Of a DNA stretch of 64,000 nt, positions 26,101 through 38,200 are shown piece after piece. The notes under the pieces are model-generated. The model saw nothing but the letters and a program-made list of their open reading frames with translations. It had not been told where the DNA came from and ran no database searches. The DNA lies in NCBI RefSeq assembly GCF_021018895.1, contig NC_079373.1, forward strand, positions 16,797,501 to 16,861,500, written 5' to 3'. Source of the stretch: Seriola aureovittata (taxonomy: Eukaryota; Chordata; Actinopteri; Carangiformes; Carangidae). The position numbers were made by a program, and so were the translations under genes. The stretch's first letter is position 1; the number at the start of each line of letters is the position of its first letter.

Positions 26101-29100
26101 ATATGCCAAACCAATATGGTTATTTTAATGAAAACATGGCAACATAAACCTTTGTTTCATGTCTTTAGGTTACATTATATTGGAGATATGAAAGGTGGGC
26201 TGAAAGCTAAAAATTCAGAGGAAAAAAACACTCTGTGTGACTGAAAATGTTTCCTCAGAAAGCTGAATCCGTGGCTTACTGAAAATAGAAAAACTTCAAT
26301 ACGTTCCTCTATCATGCCACGATTGCAAGATAGCAAGACACTCAAATTGAATTACCTTCACACACTTGTGTACTCTGTAACTAGCTACAAGAAAAGGTTG
26401 TGCTACTCATGAGTGCTGATGAAACAAGACTAGGTCAAAATCTAGTACATGGCTGTGTCTGGTCAATGTGTGAAACCGAGGACGTAGTTGAAAACTCGAA
26501 CCGCTGTAAACAAATTACATCAACACATCCTATTTGCATTATGCATGTGCATTCTGCTTCTCTCTCTCTCTCTGTGCTCACACTTACAGTATTTTAATTC
26601 AACCAAATTCCCAATAAAGCTGTTCTGTTTAGGGAGTTCTGTGTTTCTCTGATACTGTTATCAGAATGTAACAAGTTTGAAACAGTGAATGAAACGTGGC
26701 CAATTAAAACTACATATTAACTTCCAAACCATTTCCAAGCTGCTGCTCTGCTGCTGCTAAAATCCAGATTTTATAACCGCACTGTCGCCTGACAAAAATC
26801 AACACATAAATTGAAGACAGACTGTGCTGTGATTTTGTTTATATTTACCTGCAAAATGATCACTCTGAGAGAAAGTTAGAAGTGACAGAATATCTTTCTT
26901 ATTTTGTCTGTCACACAGCCTCCGTCTGGGATCCACAATAGTTTCAACTTCATCATATTTCCTGAAAAAGTGATCAGGGCCTTTATTTAGATCAACAGCA
27001 AAAGATAACAGGTTTGATATACATATCAAACAGAGGCATTAGAGGCCTCTGTTTGATAGGTATAATTGGTCGGACTGCCTTGTTAGTACAAAGTCTCATT
27101 TGCATTTGCACCTGTTTGCCATGTTAAAGTTACTGCATTACATGTTAATACTGGTTAATACAAATTCCACACTTCCTGTAACTGTTTAAGTGGACAGAAA
27201 CCCTTCATCAGCCTTTTACTGCTGTACTGACGCGCTGCTTTCAGCATATTATATCAGTTCATGTTACTGGTGTTTTTGTTGTTTACATGCTATTTCGATC
27301 TGCTGTTTTTTTTTTGTAGCTTAGCAGTTACCAGTGGCTTTTTCGCCTCCCTCCCACTCTCCTGCTCTCTCTCGGTGTGTCTTATGTTTACTTATTCCTC
27401 TGCCTCCTTTAGTAATAATGGTACATGAAATGAAAGTACTTTATTGCGGTCCAGCTGAAATAGCTGCAGAAGCAAAGAACCAAAGCCCTTGGGAATGAAA
27501 ACAGATCTCTGTATTACTTTGGTGAGATCTTCACACTAAAATGTGAAACAAAAGTAAGCTAAAATGAGCTGACAATAAATATCAAAGTAGCCTCAGCTTT
27601 TAATCTTAACCTTTTCACTGACACAGACACGTGGGCCCATCATCACAAGTGCTTTTTGTAGACAAAAGCATTTTACTTTCTAGTTAACTCTCAAAATTTT
27701 CAAAAAATACCACGTTATTTGAAATTAAAAGAGAATATGATGCCCCAATTGATACAATGGTTCATTTAACTTAAATATAACCATTTCTCTCAATTCGACC
27801 ATCCTGTAGCTTCAACAAAACAATAAAAAACGCATATATATTTTTAAATAAGGAGATACAGGAAAAACTGTTTTATGCCTCTGAAGAGTTCAAAAGCTTG
27901 GCTTTCTTTGAACATTATCACAACCAAATCAGAGTCAGCTCTGCCACTTGCCTCTTGTCTAATTTGTGTTATCCCTTTTTTTATTTTTTAAAGGCCTAAA
28001 AACAATTAAAAGAACATTAGGAGTAAATGGATCTGAACTTGGAGTTGTCCTTGCCCTTGGCATTAGTGGCCCAGTTCCAAGTGAACACTACTCTCGTGCT
28101 CTCTTTTATCTCCCCCAGAAATTAGATTCTCCAATTTGGCCTCTAACACAAAACAGTAATACATAGAAAGTTAATTTGAAAAACACCAGGTCTTCAAAAG
28201 TCATATAAAGTAATATAAAAATAAAAAGGGGACATAAGATAAGGTAAAAAAAAAAAAAGAAGAAAAATGAGACAGAAGGCCTTTAGTTTTATAATAGCAG
28301 AGTTTCAATATCCAGCACCTTTTTATTGGTTTTGAGTGAAGCAATGTCAGCCAAGCAACTTTCTGGGGAATGATACCGAGTAATTCAATTAAAATGCTGC
28401 GAGCGGAGATACAAAGGGAATGACAGCCTTAAAGAGCAATGGGAGTGGGGGTATAAAAAGAAAGGAAGGAAGGAGGGAGGGAGAAAGGGATAAAGGTAGG
28501 AGGAGGACAAGAAAAAAACAGGATGAATAAACCTAACAGCAGCGGCCAAGTCTTTTCATGCCTCTCCCGTTTGTTCCTCAGCCTCGGCTCCCTAAGACAG
28601 CTTTAATGTGTCTGCTGCTCTTGTAGATTTTATGAGGCAGGGAAAATGGATGTAGCCACTGCACACATGTACACAGTTGTGACTGGCCCGGTGTTGCTGT
28701 GCTGCTTCCAGATATCGGACTCCCTCTCTCTGTAGCTGCAGAGAGCAGCTCCACAGGCAGGGTGTGCCCTAGACGACACCCTGTGTGGCGGAAAGTGAGT
28801 AAATAAAACATGAGAGCGAGGTAAATATGCTGACTACCTGCTGTCCTGGTCTGAAGCCACAACATGCTTCATATACCCTTTCCAGGTCCCTGACGATAAG
28901 TAACACCAGCTGCCTGGCTGACAGACAGCTATCTAGGCCCCTCATGTTACGTTACGCCTCCGGTTATCCATTAATATGTATGCAGCTTCATCGCTGCTTT
29001 TTGCATTATATTCCATTCTCCTGCGGAGAATTGAGATATGAGCTTTGAGAGATTAAAATCCCCACACCTGCGGCGAAGTATATAATTAAACAGGCTGGAT

Positions 29101-31619
29101 TTAATAAGCAAACAGCAGCTAAGGGTTAAATCTTTTCATCCAACCCTCACCTCCTCACAGACAGCTGCTCACACCTCTGCCTCTCTGAAGTCCTTTAGGA
29201 TGTCGGTACCATGCAATTTAACCTCATCCAACTTCGAACGTCTATCTCTTTCTCTCCTTGCCTCTCTCTACCTCTCTCTCAACCTCACACACACACGCAC
29301 ACACACAACTTTCCTCACCAGGAGCAGTCACTCTGATGGTTGCCTGTCATGCATAATAAGAGACGCTGACATTTGAGAGTGCAGAGAGGACACGCCGACA
29401 AATCCACATAATGGTTTCTAACACAGTGCCCTGTGAGTGAGCAGGTAAGTGGTTTTCACCAAACACACTGCACCTCTACAGTGGAGTAGCACAAGACTAA
29501 ATGTCCAGGAACTCTTTGGGGTATTTCGGTATGATAATAGACATTATAGTCATTCAAATTAACCTTCTGCTTTATGCCAGTGTGCTTGGGTCACACCAGT
29601 GCAGGTACAGAGGAATGCTCCTGTGTGCCACTGCTCTTCGACGGGTTCAAACATGGTTATAGAAACAGAACATAAGGCAGAAGAGGAGCTGCAGGGGTGC
29701 AGAGAGCAGGTGCAGCCAATGTCAACTGTAAATAGCTGAGACCTTGCTGTATATTCCCGATACCACTGCTCACTGTTACATCTCTTACAACACAAAGCAT
29801 GTCTGTGGTCAGGTTTTATTTTCAGTGTTTCAGTTTTTTCAGTGAACATGTCCCCACTATGGCATCTGTAATGGAAATACAGGCACTGTTTTCAAGCTTG
29901 ACTTGTCCTGAAAATTCAGTTTGAGTTGCTTTTGTTTTGGCTGATGACTGTGGTGACTGTGTGTGAAATGGACTAGGCACCCTTCTTTTTCAGACGGCAA
30001 CCTAGTGAAGGTTAGACGAAAAGGTTGAAATAAGGTTGAGATTATTACTTCAGCCTGTGACGCGTGTTTCACATCTTCGTTTCATACGACTGACTGAGAC
30101 AATCTGACTGGCACAAAGAAATCGATGTCACTTCCCAATCCCTCATTAACTACCATCAGATGCCCCTGCACAACTGCCATCAGTATTTAACTGAGGTCGA
30201 CCTCACTGGCATGAGTGTAGAGGAGTGGGTGTGGGTGGATTTCAGAAGAGAACAGACAAAAGCGGAATATTTATACACTATAATGCAGTCAAAAACAACA
30301 GTCCTGTAATAAATACTAACTTTGTGAATGTTAGTATTGATTTAACACTGTGGCAATTGAGAGTGTAATTGAGGCTGCATAATATTGAAAGGTGTTTTTA
30401 ATGTTCTGTCCATCTAATTTATTTATCTGATGGAGTAGAAAATATTAGAAACCCTTTACAATTTAATACAGTGTATGATACACCATATGCACCTAGACTG
30501 AATACAAGGATTTCTGTGTCAACTTACTTAAATTCAACAAGGGTTTAAAAAACAGCTAGAGGGTATTCAGTATTCAGCATTTCTCTCTATTTAAAACATG
30601 ACAATGCATAAGACACAGTCACTTTCAAAACAGAACCTCTGCCTTAGCACAGAAGTGCTGAGTCAAGAAAGTGACATCAACTGAAGCCTGAAAATGACAT
30701 GACTCAGTAATCACACAATGATGCCATCACTCCTACGCTTCAAACAGAGTTATGTTTGCAGAAACCCAATAGGCAAGATCTGTGATCTGTGAATGGGGTG
30801 GCATGAAAAATATATGGATTGAAATAATTGGCTCTCGTGTTTACTACCCAGTGCCTTTATGACATAATCTCTTTTTAATCCCTCTTTATCTCATTCTAGA
30901 ATGCTGTGTCTCCACCGCTGCAGTGTCTATACCGCTGCAGTGCTTACTGCTGTACCCACTGAATTAGAAATGAGTAATTGTTATTTTTTTCCCCTCTGCT
31001 ATGGCTCCCCACGGTTTGAAACTAGGTTCAATCAAGGTTTGTTTTTAAAGCCTTACCAGGAAGCTCCAAAAGCTAATAAGATGGGTCATTAAAGTAAGAT
31101 AAAACAAATGGTGGATGAAGCTACTGCAGATTATTTTATAGAAGTGTAGTGTGCCTACTGTTATCACCTGTTTGTATATTTTGGACTTTTATGAGCTTGG
31201 AAAAAAACAATCACAGTGGACCAAGTCTACAGTGAAATGTGCTATTTGCAGCTAATACAACTACACTGTTTGTTTGCCACACTTGTTCAGCTTCTCAAAT
31301 GCAAAGTGAACAGTTAACTTCTGGAGGCAGCACTGTGTTGGATCTTTCAAAAAAAAAAAATCATCAGCAAATTTAATCAAACCACATGGCACAATCAGAA
31401 AATGAAAAGCAATGCAATATGTACACGGTACGCTGTCATTCCTTGCAAGGAGGTCAAGTCTACCTTTTACAGCTGCAGAGAAGATCTCATTTCATTTGAT
31501 AAGAGTTAGTGGGAGCTCATTACTAAATTAGAACAGCCGAGTGGAACTCTTTTGGGAGTTACTATATAGCTCATGTAGGGATTTAACTCTCGGTTCTAAA
31601 TGCAGGAGTTTGCTCTCAC
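23124..31619 (-). other. trim44: TRIM44 intron (coding exons 2 to 3)
   Basis: About 8.5 kb with consensus GT and AG ends. It contains a 14-bp GC palindrome at 23999-24012, a degenerate tandem duplication at 25941-26040, a 14-bp-stem hairpin at 27024-27058 and a purine-rich stretch near 28440-28520. No additional exon was supported. Confidence 0.85.
25941..26040. repeat. Degenerate tandem duplication, two 48-bp copies
   Basis: Copy one (25941-25989) and copy two (25993-26040) share the order AGG-AGGAC, AGCAGATTAA, AAAGC and TTTTTCA. They are about 70 percent alike by eye. The duplication lies in the TRIM44 intron between coding exons 2 and 3. Confidence 0.7.
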
Positions 31620-31697
31620 CTCAGGGTTGGTCCACTTGGTCTTGATCTTCCCAGCCATCTGTTGTGTACAGCCCAGCAGGTCGTAGCCCTGCCTGCT
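31620..31697 (-). CDS. trim44: TRIM44, second coding exon
   Basis: A 78-nt exon encodes 26 residues (SRQGYDLLGCTQQMAGKIKT followed by KWTNPE). It is flanked by an acceptor CCACCTGTAG and a donor GAG|GTGAGA, and it is phase 0 at both ends. It therefore joins in frame to the preceding exon (ending VWQK) and to the following exon (starting MSTEEL). The location and size fit the linker between the B-box and the coiled coil in human TRIM44, which has an exon of similar size there. The choice of the first AG is set by phase: the other nearby AGs would also keep the frame but shorten the exon by two or three codons. The lysine-rich segment begins the helical region. Confidence 0.9.
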
Positions 31698-33106
31698 CTA
31701 CAGGTGGAGCAGACAAACAAACAATAAACAGAGTCTTCCAATACATAAGGGCGTAAAGCACAGCACGTAAAGTGAGATTCTTTCTGTGTGAGTCATACAA
31801 AAGTAGCAGCACTCAGAGCTAGCTAGTTATTAGCTGTTAATCTTTCAGAGGAGCACCAAGTTAACTTATGCTTTACTCATGCTTGGCAAAAATATTTTTG
31901 GGATCATGTTATTAGAGGACAAGAAAAGGTATGGTACATCCTTGACATGTCACAGGCTACAATTTTACATAGAAAGTTTGACATGCTACATGCTTAATGC
32001 AATGTACCTCGACAGGAAATCATATCATTACTCACAGGGATAAAGGATTTCTTTCACATGGATACACTGGCACAGGAAACAGGATAAAAGCTAAAGTAGG
32101 TTTAGAGTAAATAATGTGGCCTTGGGCTGAGTGTGTCCGTGTGTGTGGGTGTGTGACCCCTTTTGTCTCTCGTCAATCCATATGTGGCCGTGATGTAAGT
32201 GTAAACCAGTGAAATATGCTGCTCTACTTTTGTTGTTCAGAAACACACACTTACAGTCAGAAAACAATGAGGGTTGTTACTACTGTGGCTAAATGCGCCG
32301 GCTTTGCTTGAGGATTTCCAAATGAGGCTCTTCCTGAGATTTTCTGATTGAGTTTATTTTAGTGTTAACAAACAAAACCCCCTTGACTGTTCAAAACATT
32401 AATCCAAAACTAAGTCCTGGTTTCTGATACTATTACAGACCTGTTAATTGGCCCTCTGTGCAGTAACACAGTCCGAATGTGTTCAGTGAGCTGATAGCAT
32501 CTGACTCTAAATGGTAATATAATCATCACAAATGCTATGCTCTGCAGAACTGAGCCCTCAGCGATGATTCTCAAAATCCAGCACAACATTAACCCAGCTT
32601 ACTGGACCAACTGCAATGCTGCACTGAACGACTGGTGACTCACTGGACCTATTACATACACCTGCAGCAAAAAGCCATCTAGGAAATGGAGGAAGAGTGA
32701 AGCCATAATTGGTGCTGAGCCAAGCGGACATTGAGGGGATATTCATAATGTTTAATTTCCATTTCACAGTTTTCATTGAAATTATTTATGTGGCTATATA
32801 ATTGAAGCGATTTATTAATGATGGCATGTGGGTGATCATGAGACATTATTATGTTTAAAATCTCTTACAGAGCCTTGGTGAGTTGCCTTAAAGAATACAG
32901 GACCTACAGCTATTAGCACTTAATACTGAATTAGAAATGCAAACCAGATAGATGACGCTCTGAATACATTATGTTATACATTTCAGAGCTGTAGATGTTG
33001 TTGTGGACCATGCCAAAGTGATTAACTATAAGAGAGGGCATACAGTAAATCACAGAGCATTAGTCTACCATACATAAACCTGTCATGTTCTGAGGGTGTG
33101 ACTCAC
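31698..33106 (-). other. trim44: TRIM44 intron (coding exons 1 to 2)
   Basis: About 1.4 kb with donor GTGAGT and acceptor CCTGTAG, phase 0. Nothing else recognisable is present. Confidence 0.9.
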
Positions 33107-33751
33107 CTTCTGCCACACATAGGCCTCATGCAGAGTAATGATCTCATGATCCTTGTGCTCACCCTGCACAGCACACACCACGCAGATTATCTTCTCATCT
33201 GGTTTACAGTAGAGGGAGCCTTCCTGCTCATGCTCCTTGCAGCGCAGTCTCTCTACTGTTACAGTGTCCCTCTTCCCAGCCTCTCCAGCAGCCATGGCCT
33301 CCTGCCCTGCCTCTGCACCCTCAGCTCCGTTACCCAGCTCAGCTGCCAGCTGCAGACCATTCTGGGCTCCCTCTCTTTCGTCAGCATCACCATTCTCATC
33401 CCCATTAGCCACTGCCACTCCAAGCGGTGCCATCTCCTGATTTGCGCCCATTCCAGCTGCCCTCTCCGCATCAGCCTCATCCTCAGCTTCACTTCCAACT
33501 CTAGATTCTCTGTTGGTGCCACGTCCATTAGCCTGTGTTCCCTCATGGTTATAAGGCATTAGCGGATGATGTGTCCTGCTGGCGTGTCTTTCAGCGTGGA
33601 CAGGGCAGAAGGCAAAGCTGCAGGCATGGCACACTTGTGTGGCTGGTTGGGCCTCATCAGGCTCGCACGCATCACATGACCCATCCATCTGTGGCAGCTC
33701 CTCCTGTTTCACCCCTATGGCTCCTTCCTGTGGTTCCCCTTTGTGGTCCAT
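33107..33751 (-). CDS. trim44: TRIM44, first coding exon (N-terminal zinc finger, acidic linker, B-box)
   Basis: This exon encodes 215 residues, starting at an ATG in a strong Kozak context (CCACCATGG) and ending at an AAG|GTGAGT donor in phase 0. Residues 23-34 read DGSCDACEPDEA, characteristic of TRIM44. An N-terminal UBP-like zinc finger uses C26, C29, C41, C44, C49, H52, H56 and H61. Residues about 72-165 are a low-complexity acidic Ala/Gly/Glu linker. A B-box zinc finger follows: C171, H174, C182, D185, C190, C193, H199, H202. There is no RING domain, as in other TRIM44 proteins. Family knowledge: TRIM44 is an atypical TRIM reported to stabilise partners by limiting their ubiquitination, through the UBP-type finger. 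A plausible 3' splice site (TTATTATCAG) sits five bases before the ATG, so the 5' UTR probably begins in an upstream exon. An out-of-frame ORF on the plus strand is a shadow. Confidence 0.95.
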
Positions 33752-34598
33752 GGTGGCTGATAATAATTCTTGGGATCAGAGAAGTAAGTTATAGGAGACA
33801 CACAGAGTAGGGGACAATATATTAATAGCTGTGACCTTTGGCGAACAGCTCTCATATTTGCACAGGGGAAAGTCCAAGATCCTCAGGACTAATCCCATCT
33901 GATATAATATTCCCACAACAGATGATGTATGGAGGGAGCCAAAGTCCACAGGAAACAACATCCAGTGGAACATTATCACACAAGCGAAACACAAAAAAAA
34001 AGCATCATCCTGCAAGGGCAATAAACAGGAAGACCCCATCTGCAGTCACTGAACTCTCTTTGTGTGCAAACACACTCGCTGTGTTTACTGACTCACAAAC
34101 AGAAAACGCTGAGTGTGTATGCCTGTACCCTCAGCATGACCAAACACACACGCTCTCCTCCTCTCACCTCTCTCTGTATGTCGTCAGGCCCTGACCTTTT
34201 CATGTTTTGTTCTGTCTTTGTCTTTTCCCCTCTCACCCTCCTCCATTCAGTCCACTCTGCAGGAGTGAGGCTGAAGGCATGAAAAGAGACCATGGTGCAC
34301 ACACGCATACAGACACACACATACATAAAGAAATCTCTTTTTTCTCCTCACTTTCTCTTTCTCCCCGGAGCCTTCCTCTCCTGAGCTCTGTTTGTGTACT
34401 TTTCCCGCTGCTGACATAAACAACCGCTTGAAAAAGTGCTGTAATGCAGAGAACCCCCCCCCCTTTTCCCTCTATCACCACCCTCTGTGCTATTTCTCCG
34501 ACTCTGCCTCACACCTTCACAAAGACACAGGCATTTTCTCCCTCATCCTATGGGGCTTAACAGTTTGCAACTCAATGCAGTGTGTAGTGTGTACTTAC

Positions 34599-35200
34599 TC
34601 GTCTGTGTCTTCCTCTCCCCCTCTGCTTTCTTTCTGTCTGGGGCTTGTTTTGAAGTAATGCAGAGTCAGTGGAGGTATTAGCTTGACGGCTAGCTTCCTT
34701 AGCAAAGTCGCTGTGCCTTGAATTCTATTATTGGGCTGTCGCCTGATCAACTTTGACTTTAAAGCAGAAGAGAGGCTTCAGCTCCAATCCGACAGCGTTT
34801 ACTTCCTTATTTTCATCAGCTGCTGTCTGCCTTTTTTTTTCTACTTCCTGCTTGTCGTCTCTTGTGTGTGTGTGTGAGATCGGCAGAGACACGCAGAGGT
34901 TGGAGAGAGAAAACTCGTGTAACAAGCACAACAGAGACAGTGAAACTCCAAACCGGAGACAGGTAGACGCATAAACATTCTCACACTTGCAAAGTTAATA
35001 AAAAATAAGCATGTCATGAGCTAGCGTTACTCATTTTGAGTTTAAGTGGTATATAATTGTAGCGCGATATTTGTTTAACAAACTAAACCTGTGCAAAATA
35101 TGTCATAGATTTAACCATTCACGGTAACAATAGGTGCGGATTTTAGCTAACGTTATCGCATATTAGCTAACGTTAGCTTAACGACGTATTTTAAAGGATA
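34599..35200 (-). promoter_or_regulatory. trim44: Putative TRIM44 promoter and non-coding first exon
   Basis: Because a splice acceptor appears to sit just before the TRIM44 ATG, an upstream non-coding exon is expected. On the minus strand a donor-like CGA|GTAAGTAC has its boundary at 34599, preceded by purine-rich sequence suitable for a 5' UTR. Further upstream are an ETS-like GCAGGAAGTAG (about 34842-34852), a second AGGAAGT (about 34801-34807), an inverted CCAAT box near 34782 and a motif cluster near 35142-35183. No TATA box is evident. The exact transcription start is not determinable from sequence, so the right edge is nominal. Confidence 0.35.
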
Positions 35201-38200
35201 CAATTCAAAACGAATAATGCCCTTACTAAACCTGTTCATAAGCAGTTTCCTTTGAGTTATCACCGTGAAAGTGCTTTAATCTTCTCTGCTATGGAGAGAG
35301 AGTAATATATAAAACTCACCAGAAACTAATGTGGGATAGATAACATCTTTACCTGAGCTATAATTTTCACCTGCGCATTGATGAGTAGCCACATTGGAGT
35401 CATAGCTAACTCAAAACTGAGCCACTTCAATAAAATGAACGAGGTCATGGTCGTTTGAAAACACTGTACACATTTTTTTTTTACTGGCTGACTTCTTGTC
35501 AACAATATTTCATTCTGTGTATAAATTTTAAGCTCCCTGTCTTTCTGGCGTTCTCTTTTGGTTTTATTTTGACAAGTTTATCCACCTTTCTTTGACACAA
35601 ACAAAGGCCATTCTGGTTGTTTTTCCCTCCTCTCTTTGTTTATTGATTCAATTTAAAATATAGCAATAATAACAGATCACAAAACTGCAAAAAAGGAAAG
35701 TAATAACTACAAATATTTGATGATGAAAATGATTAAAAAAAAATAAGCTACAAAACAATTTCAGGTTATTGCATAACAGCCGTTGGGAGTCGACGTATTT
35801 GCTGGCCTGCCTCTTGTCTTGTTGTTGGCCAGTTTACTTTTTGTTGTTGTTTTATTTTATAAATTATTACAGTAAATCTGTTATTATAGATTGAACAAAC
35901 TTGGTCTGAACCAATGAAAAAAACATAAAAATAGATTTGTAAGAAAGATGGTTCCAGTAGAACATTATATAAGAAGCATGGCTAGTGGTCAGAGACCAGA
36001 TGTGACTAACAATTTGCTTCTGAGGCTGAAATTTGATAAGAGTGATTTGAAACTTCTCCCAAAAGTATAAAATGTCCAGACATCCAAATTTCTCTTCTGT
36101 TTAAAAACAGTGACTTATTTCTGTGATTCAGGTGTAATCATCAATACAAACGTATTAACAGTAAAGGCAGTATCTGGGGGCTGTGGTTTCCTTGGGGGGT
36201 TAGGCAACATGACCAGAAGCAATATATGAAAGCAAATTCAAAAAGGAGAGCATTTTATTGATCAATCATCAATTAAAAATAAATTACTATGAGTGAAAGC
36301 TACGAGATCAAACTAAGATGTATTTATTATGTGAATACAGGAAGAGCAAGCAAATTGTGAATTTTAACACTCGTGTTAATGGGGAGTTTCTAATTATACT
36401 GACTGCTTTTCCCTTCTGTTCACATCCTTAACCTCCATAAACCAGCACTGAGCGACAATAGAGCAGGATTAGAGGTCTGGAGAGAGAGAGACAGAGAGAT
36501 GAGGAAAAACAAGCTGTTCTCTGTAGAGAGATCTAAAGAGGCTATTGAGCTGGGCTTCACACAAGCAGTATTTGGCAAATAGTGGTTGACTGTTACCCTG
36601 ATTTGAATGGTATTCCATAAATAACCATAAACCACGTTCCAAATAAGCCTCCAGCATCCACTTGATATAGAGGATGATTCGGTATTCGCCAAATTTTTTT
36701 GAGCTGTTTTAAAGTGGATTACTCCTATATAAAGATTGTCACCAGACGATATGTACCATAAGAATATAAACAGAAAGGAAGATGCAGTGAAAATATTTCA
36801 TTGGCAAAGTCAAATTTGCCATGGCATGAGACCTGCTTATGTCATACTGATGTAACGATTCAAACTGAAACTGTGATTCCAGAGGGCATTTAATTGTAAC
36901 AGATGTTTAATTCTGGTTAGGTTTGTAGTTGGAATTGAGAGCACAAACTGTTTCACCACACACATCACAGCAAGATAACATCTAAACATTGCTATTGAAC
37001 CACTTTTCATGCCCAATGTGAAGTTAAATGGTCACCTGACTTCATTTTAAAATCTTTCACTGCATTCAGCTCTGCTGAACAGCAAGAGACAGCAACATCC
37101 TGCACTCTGCATAAAACTGAAAACAATTAAAAGGCTCATTGACTTGCAATTCATTAGAATAAGCACTCAATATAAATCCAATATGTGGCTACTGATAGGA
37201 ATTATTCTTTCTCTGCCCAGGGATTGTAGGGAAACAAAATGTGACAAGCAATAGGAGCTAAATTTGTTTACCCAAATTGTGTTTCTACAGCTCAGAAAAG
37301 CCTGTGCATGGAAGCTGGCAACACAAAGAACATCAAGCTCTCAGAAATGCCAGCCAAGAGTGAAGGGGGTAGCTTTGGCAGAGGAGCAGAGCAGACAGAA
37401 AACACTTACCTAATGCCTCAGATTTAACATTGTTTTATTGGCATAAGGTCAGTTGTTGGTCTCAAGATAAAATGTCCTTCAGTGCAACAGCACTGGTCTG
37501 TCAGAGGAGCAGTACTCGGAGTGAGTTAGCATCTCTCCCTCTCTCTCCCCATTTATCTGTTGATATTTTATTCTGTCTCCCAGCTCCTAATTTGCCCTCT
37601 GGATCATTCTCTGGATGCTCTTGACTTTTCCACCACTCGCTCACTTGTCAGCTTGCAACATAAAACAAAATCAATATGCTGTTTTGTGAGTTTTTTTGTG
37701 GATTCCTGAAGCCCGTCCCATGAAGCAGGATAGCTAAACTTTGCTGAATAAAACCTTTAATAGCACCAACCTGATCTGAATCATGGACAGAAGTAAAGAG
37801 AGATTCATTCGGGTTTGCAGTTATCTGGCGAAATTAGTAATGCTGCACATGCTCAATAATATTTGCTTTCTGTGTGTGTGTGTGTTTGTTTGTAGGGCAA
37901 GTAAGGGGAAGGACAGCTGTCAAGATTGATCAGAGGCAGTAAAGAGTGAGATGCAGGTGAGGGAAGTAGAATTAAAAAAAACAGTTTGTGCAAGGAGAGC
38001 ACATATGAAGGACACAGATGAAGAGCTCCATTGTTGTAAAAGTCTTCTCTAAAAACATCAACTTCAATCTGCAAAGGAAAATTATGTTATCATTATCATT
38101 ATTATTGTTTTAATTACTTAAAGTAGCCTAATTGCACTGTTTCTTATGCCAGTCAAGAAACACTTAATCAGTTTACAGACTGCATTAGCTAAAACAGTCC

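Noticed and set aside
33098..33562. 154-residue plus-strand ORF opposite TRIM44
   Set aside because: It is an antisense shadow of the first TRIM44 coding exon, open because of that exon's GC-rich composition.
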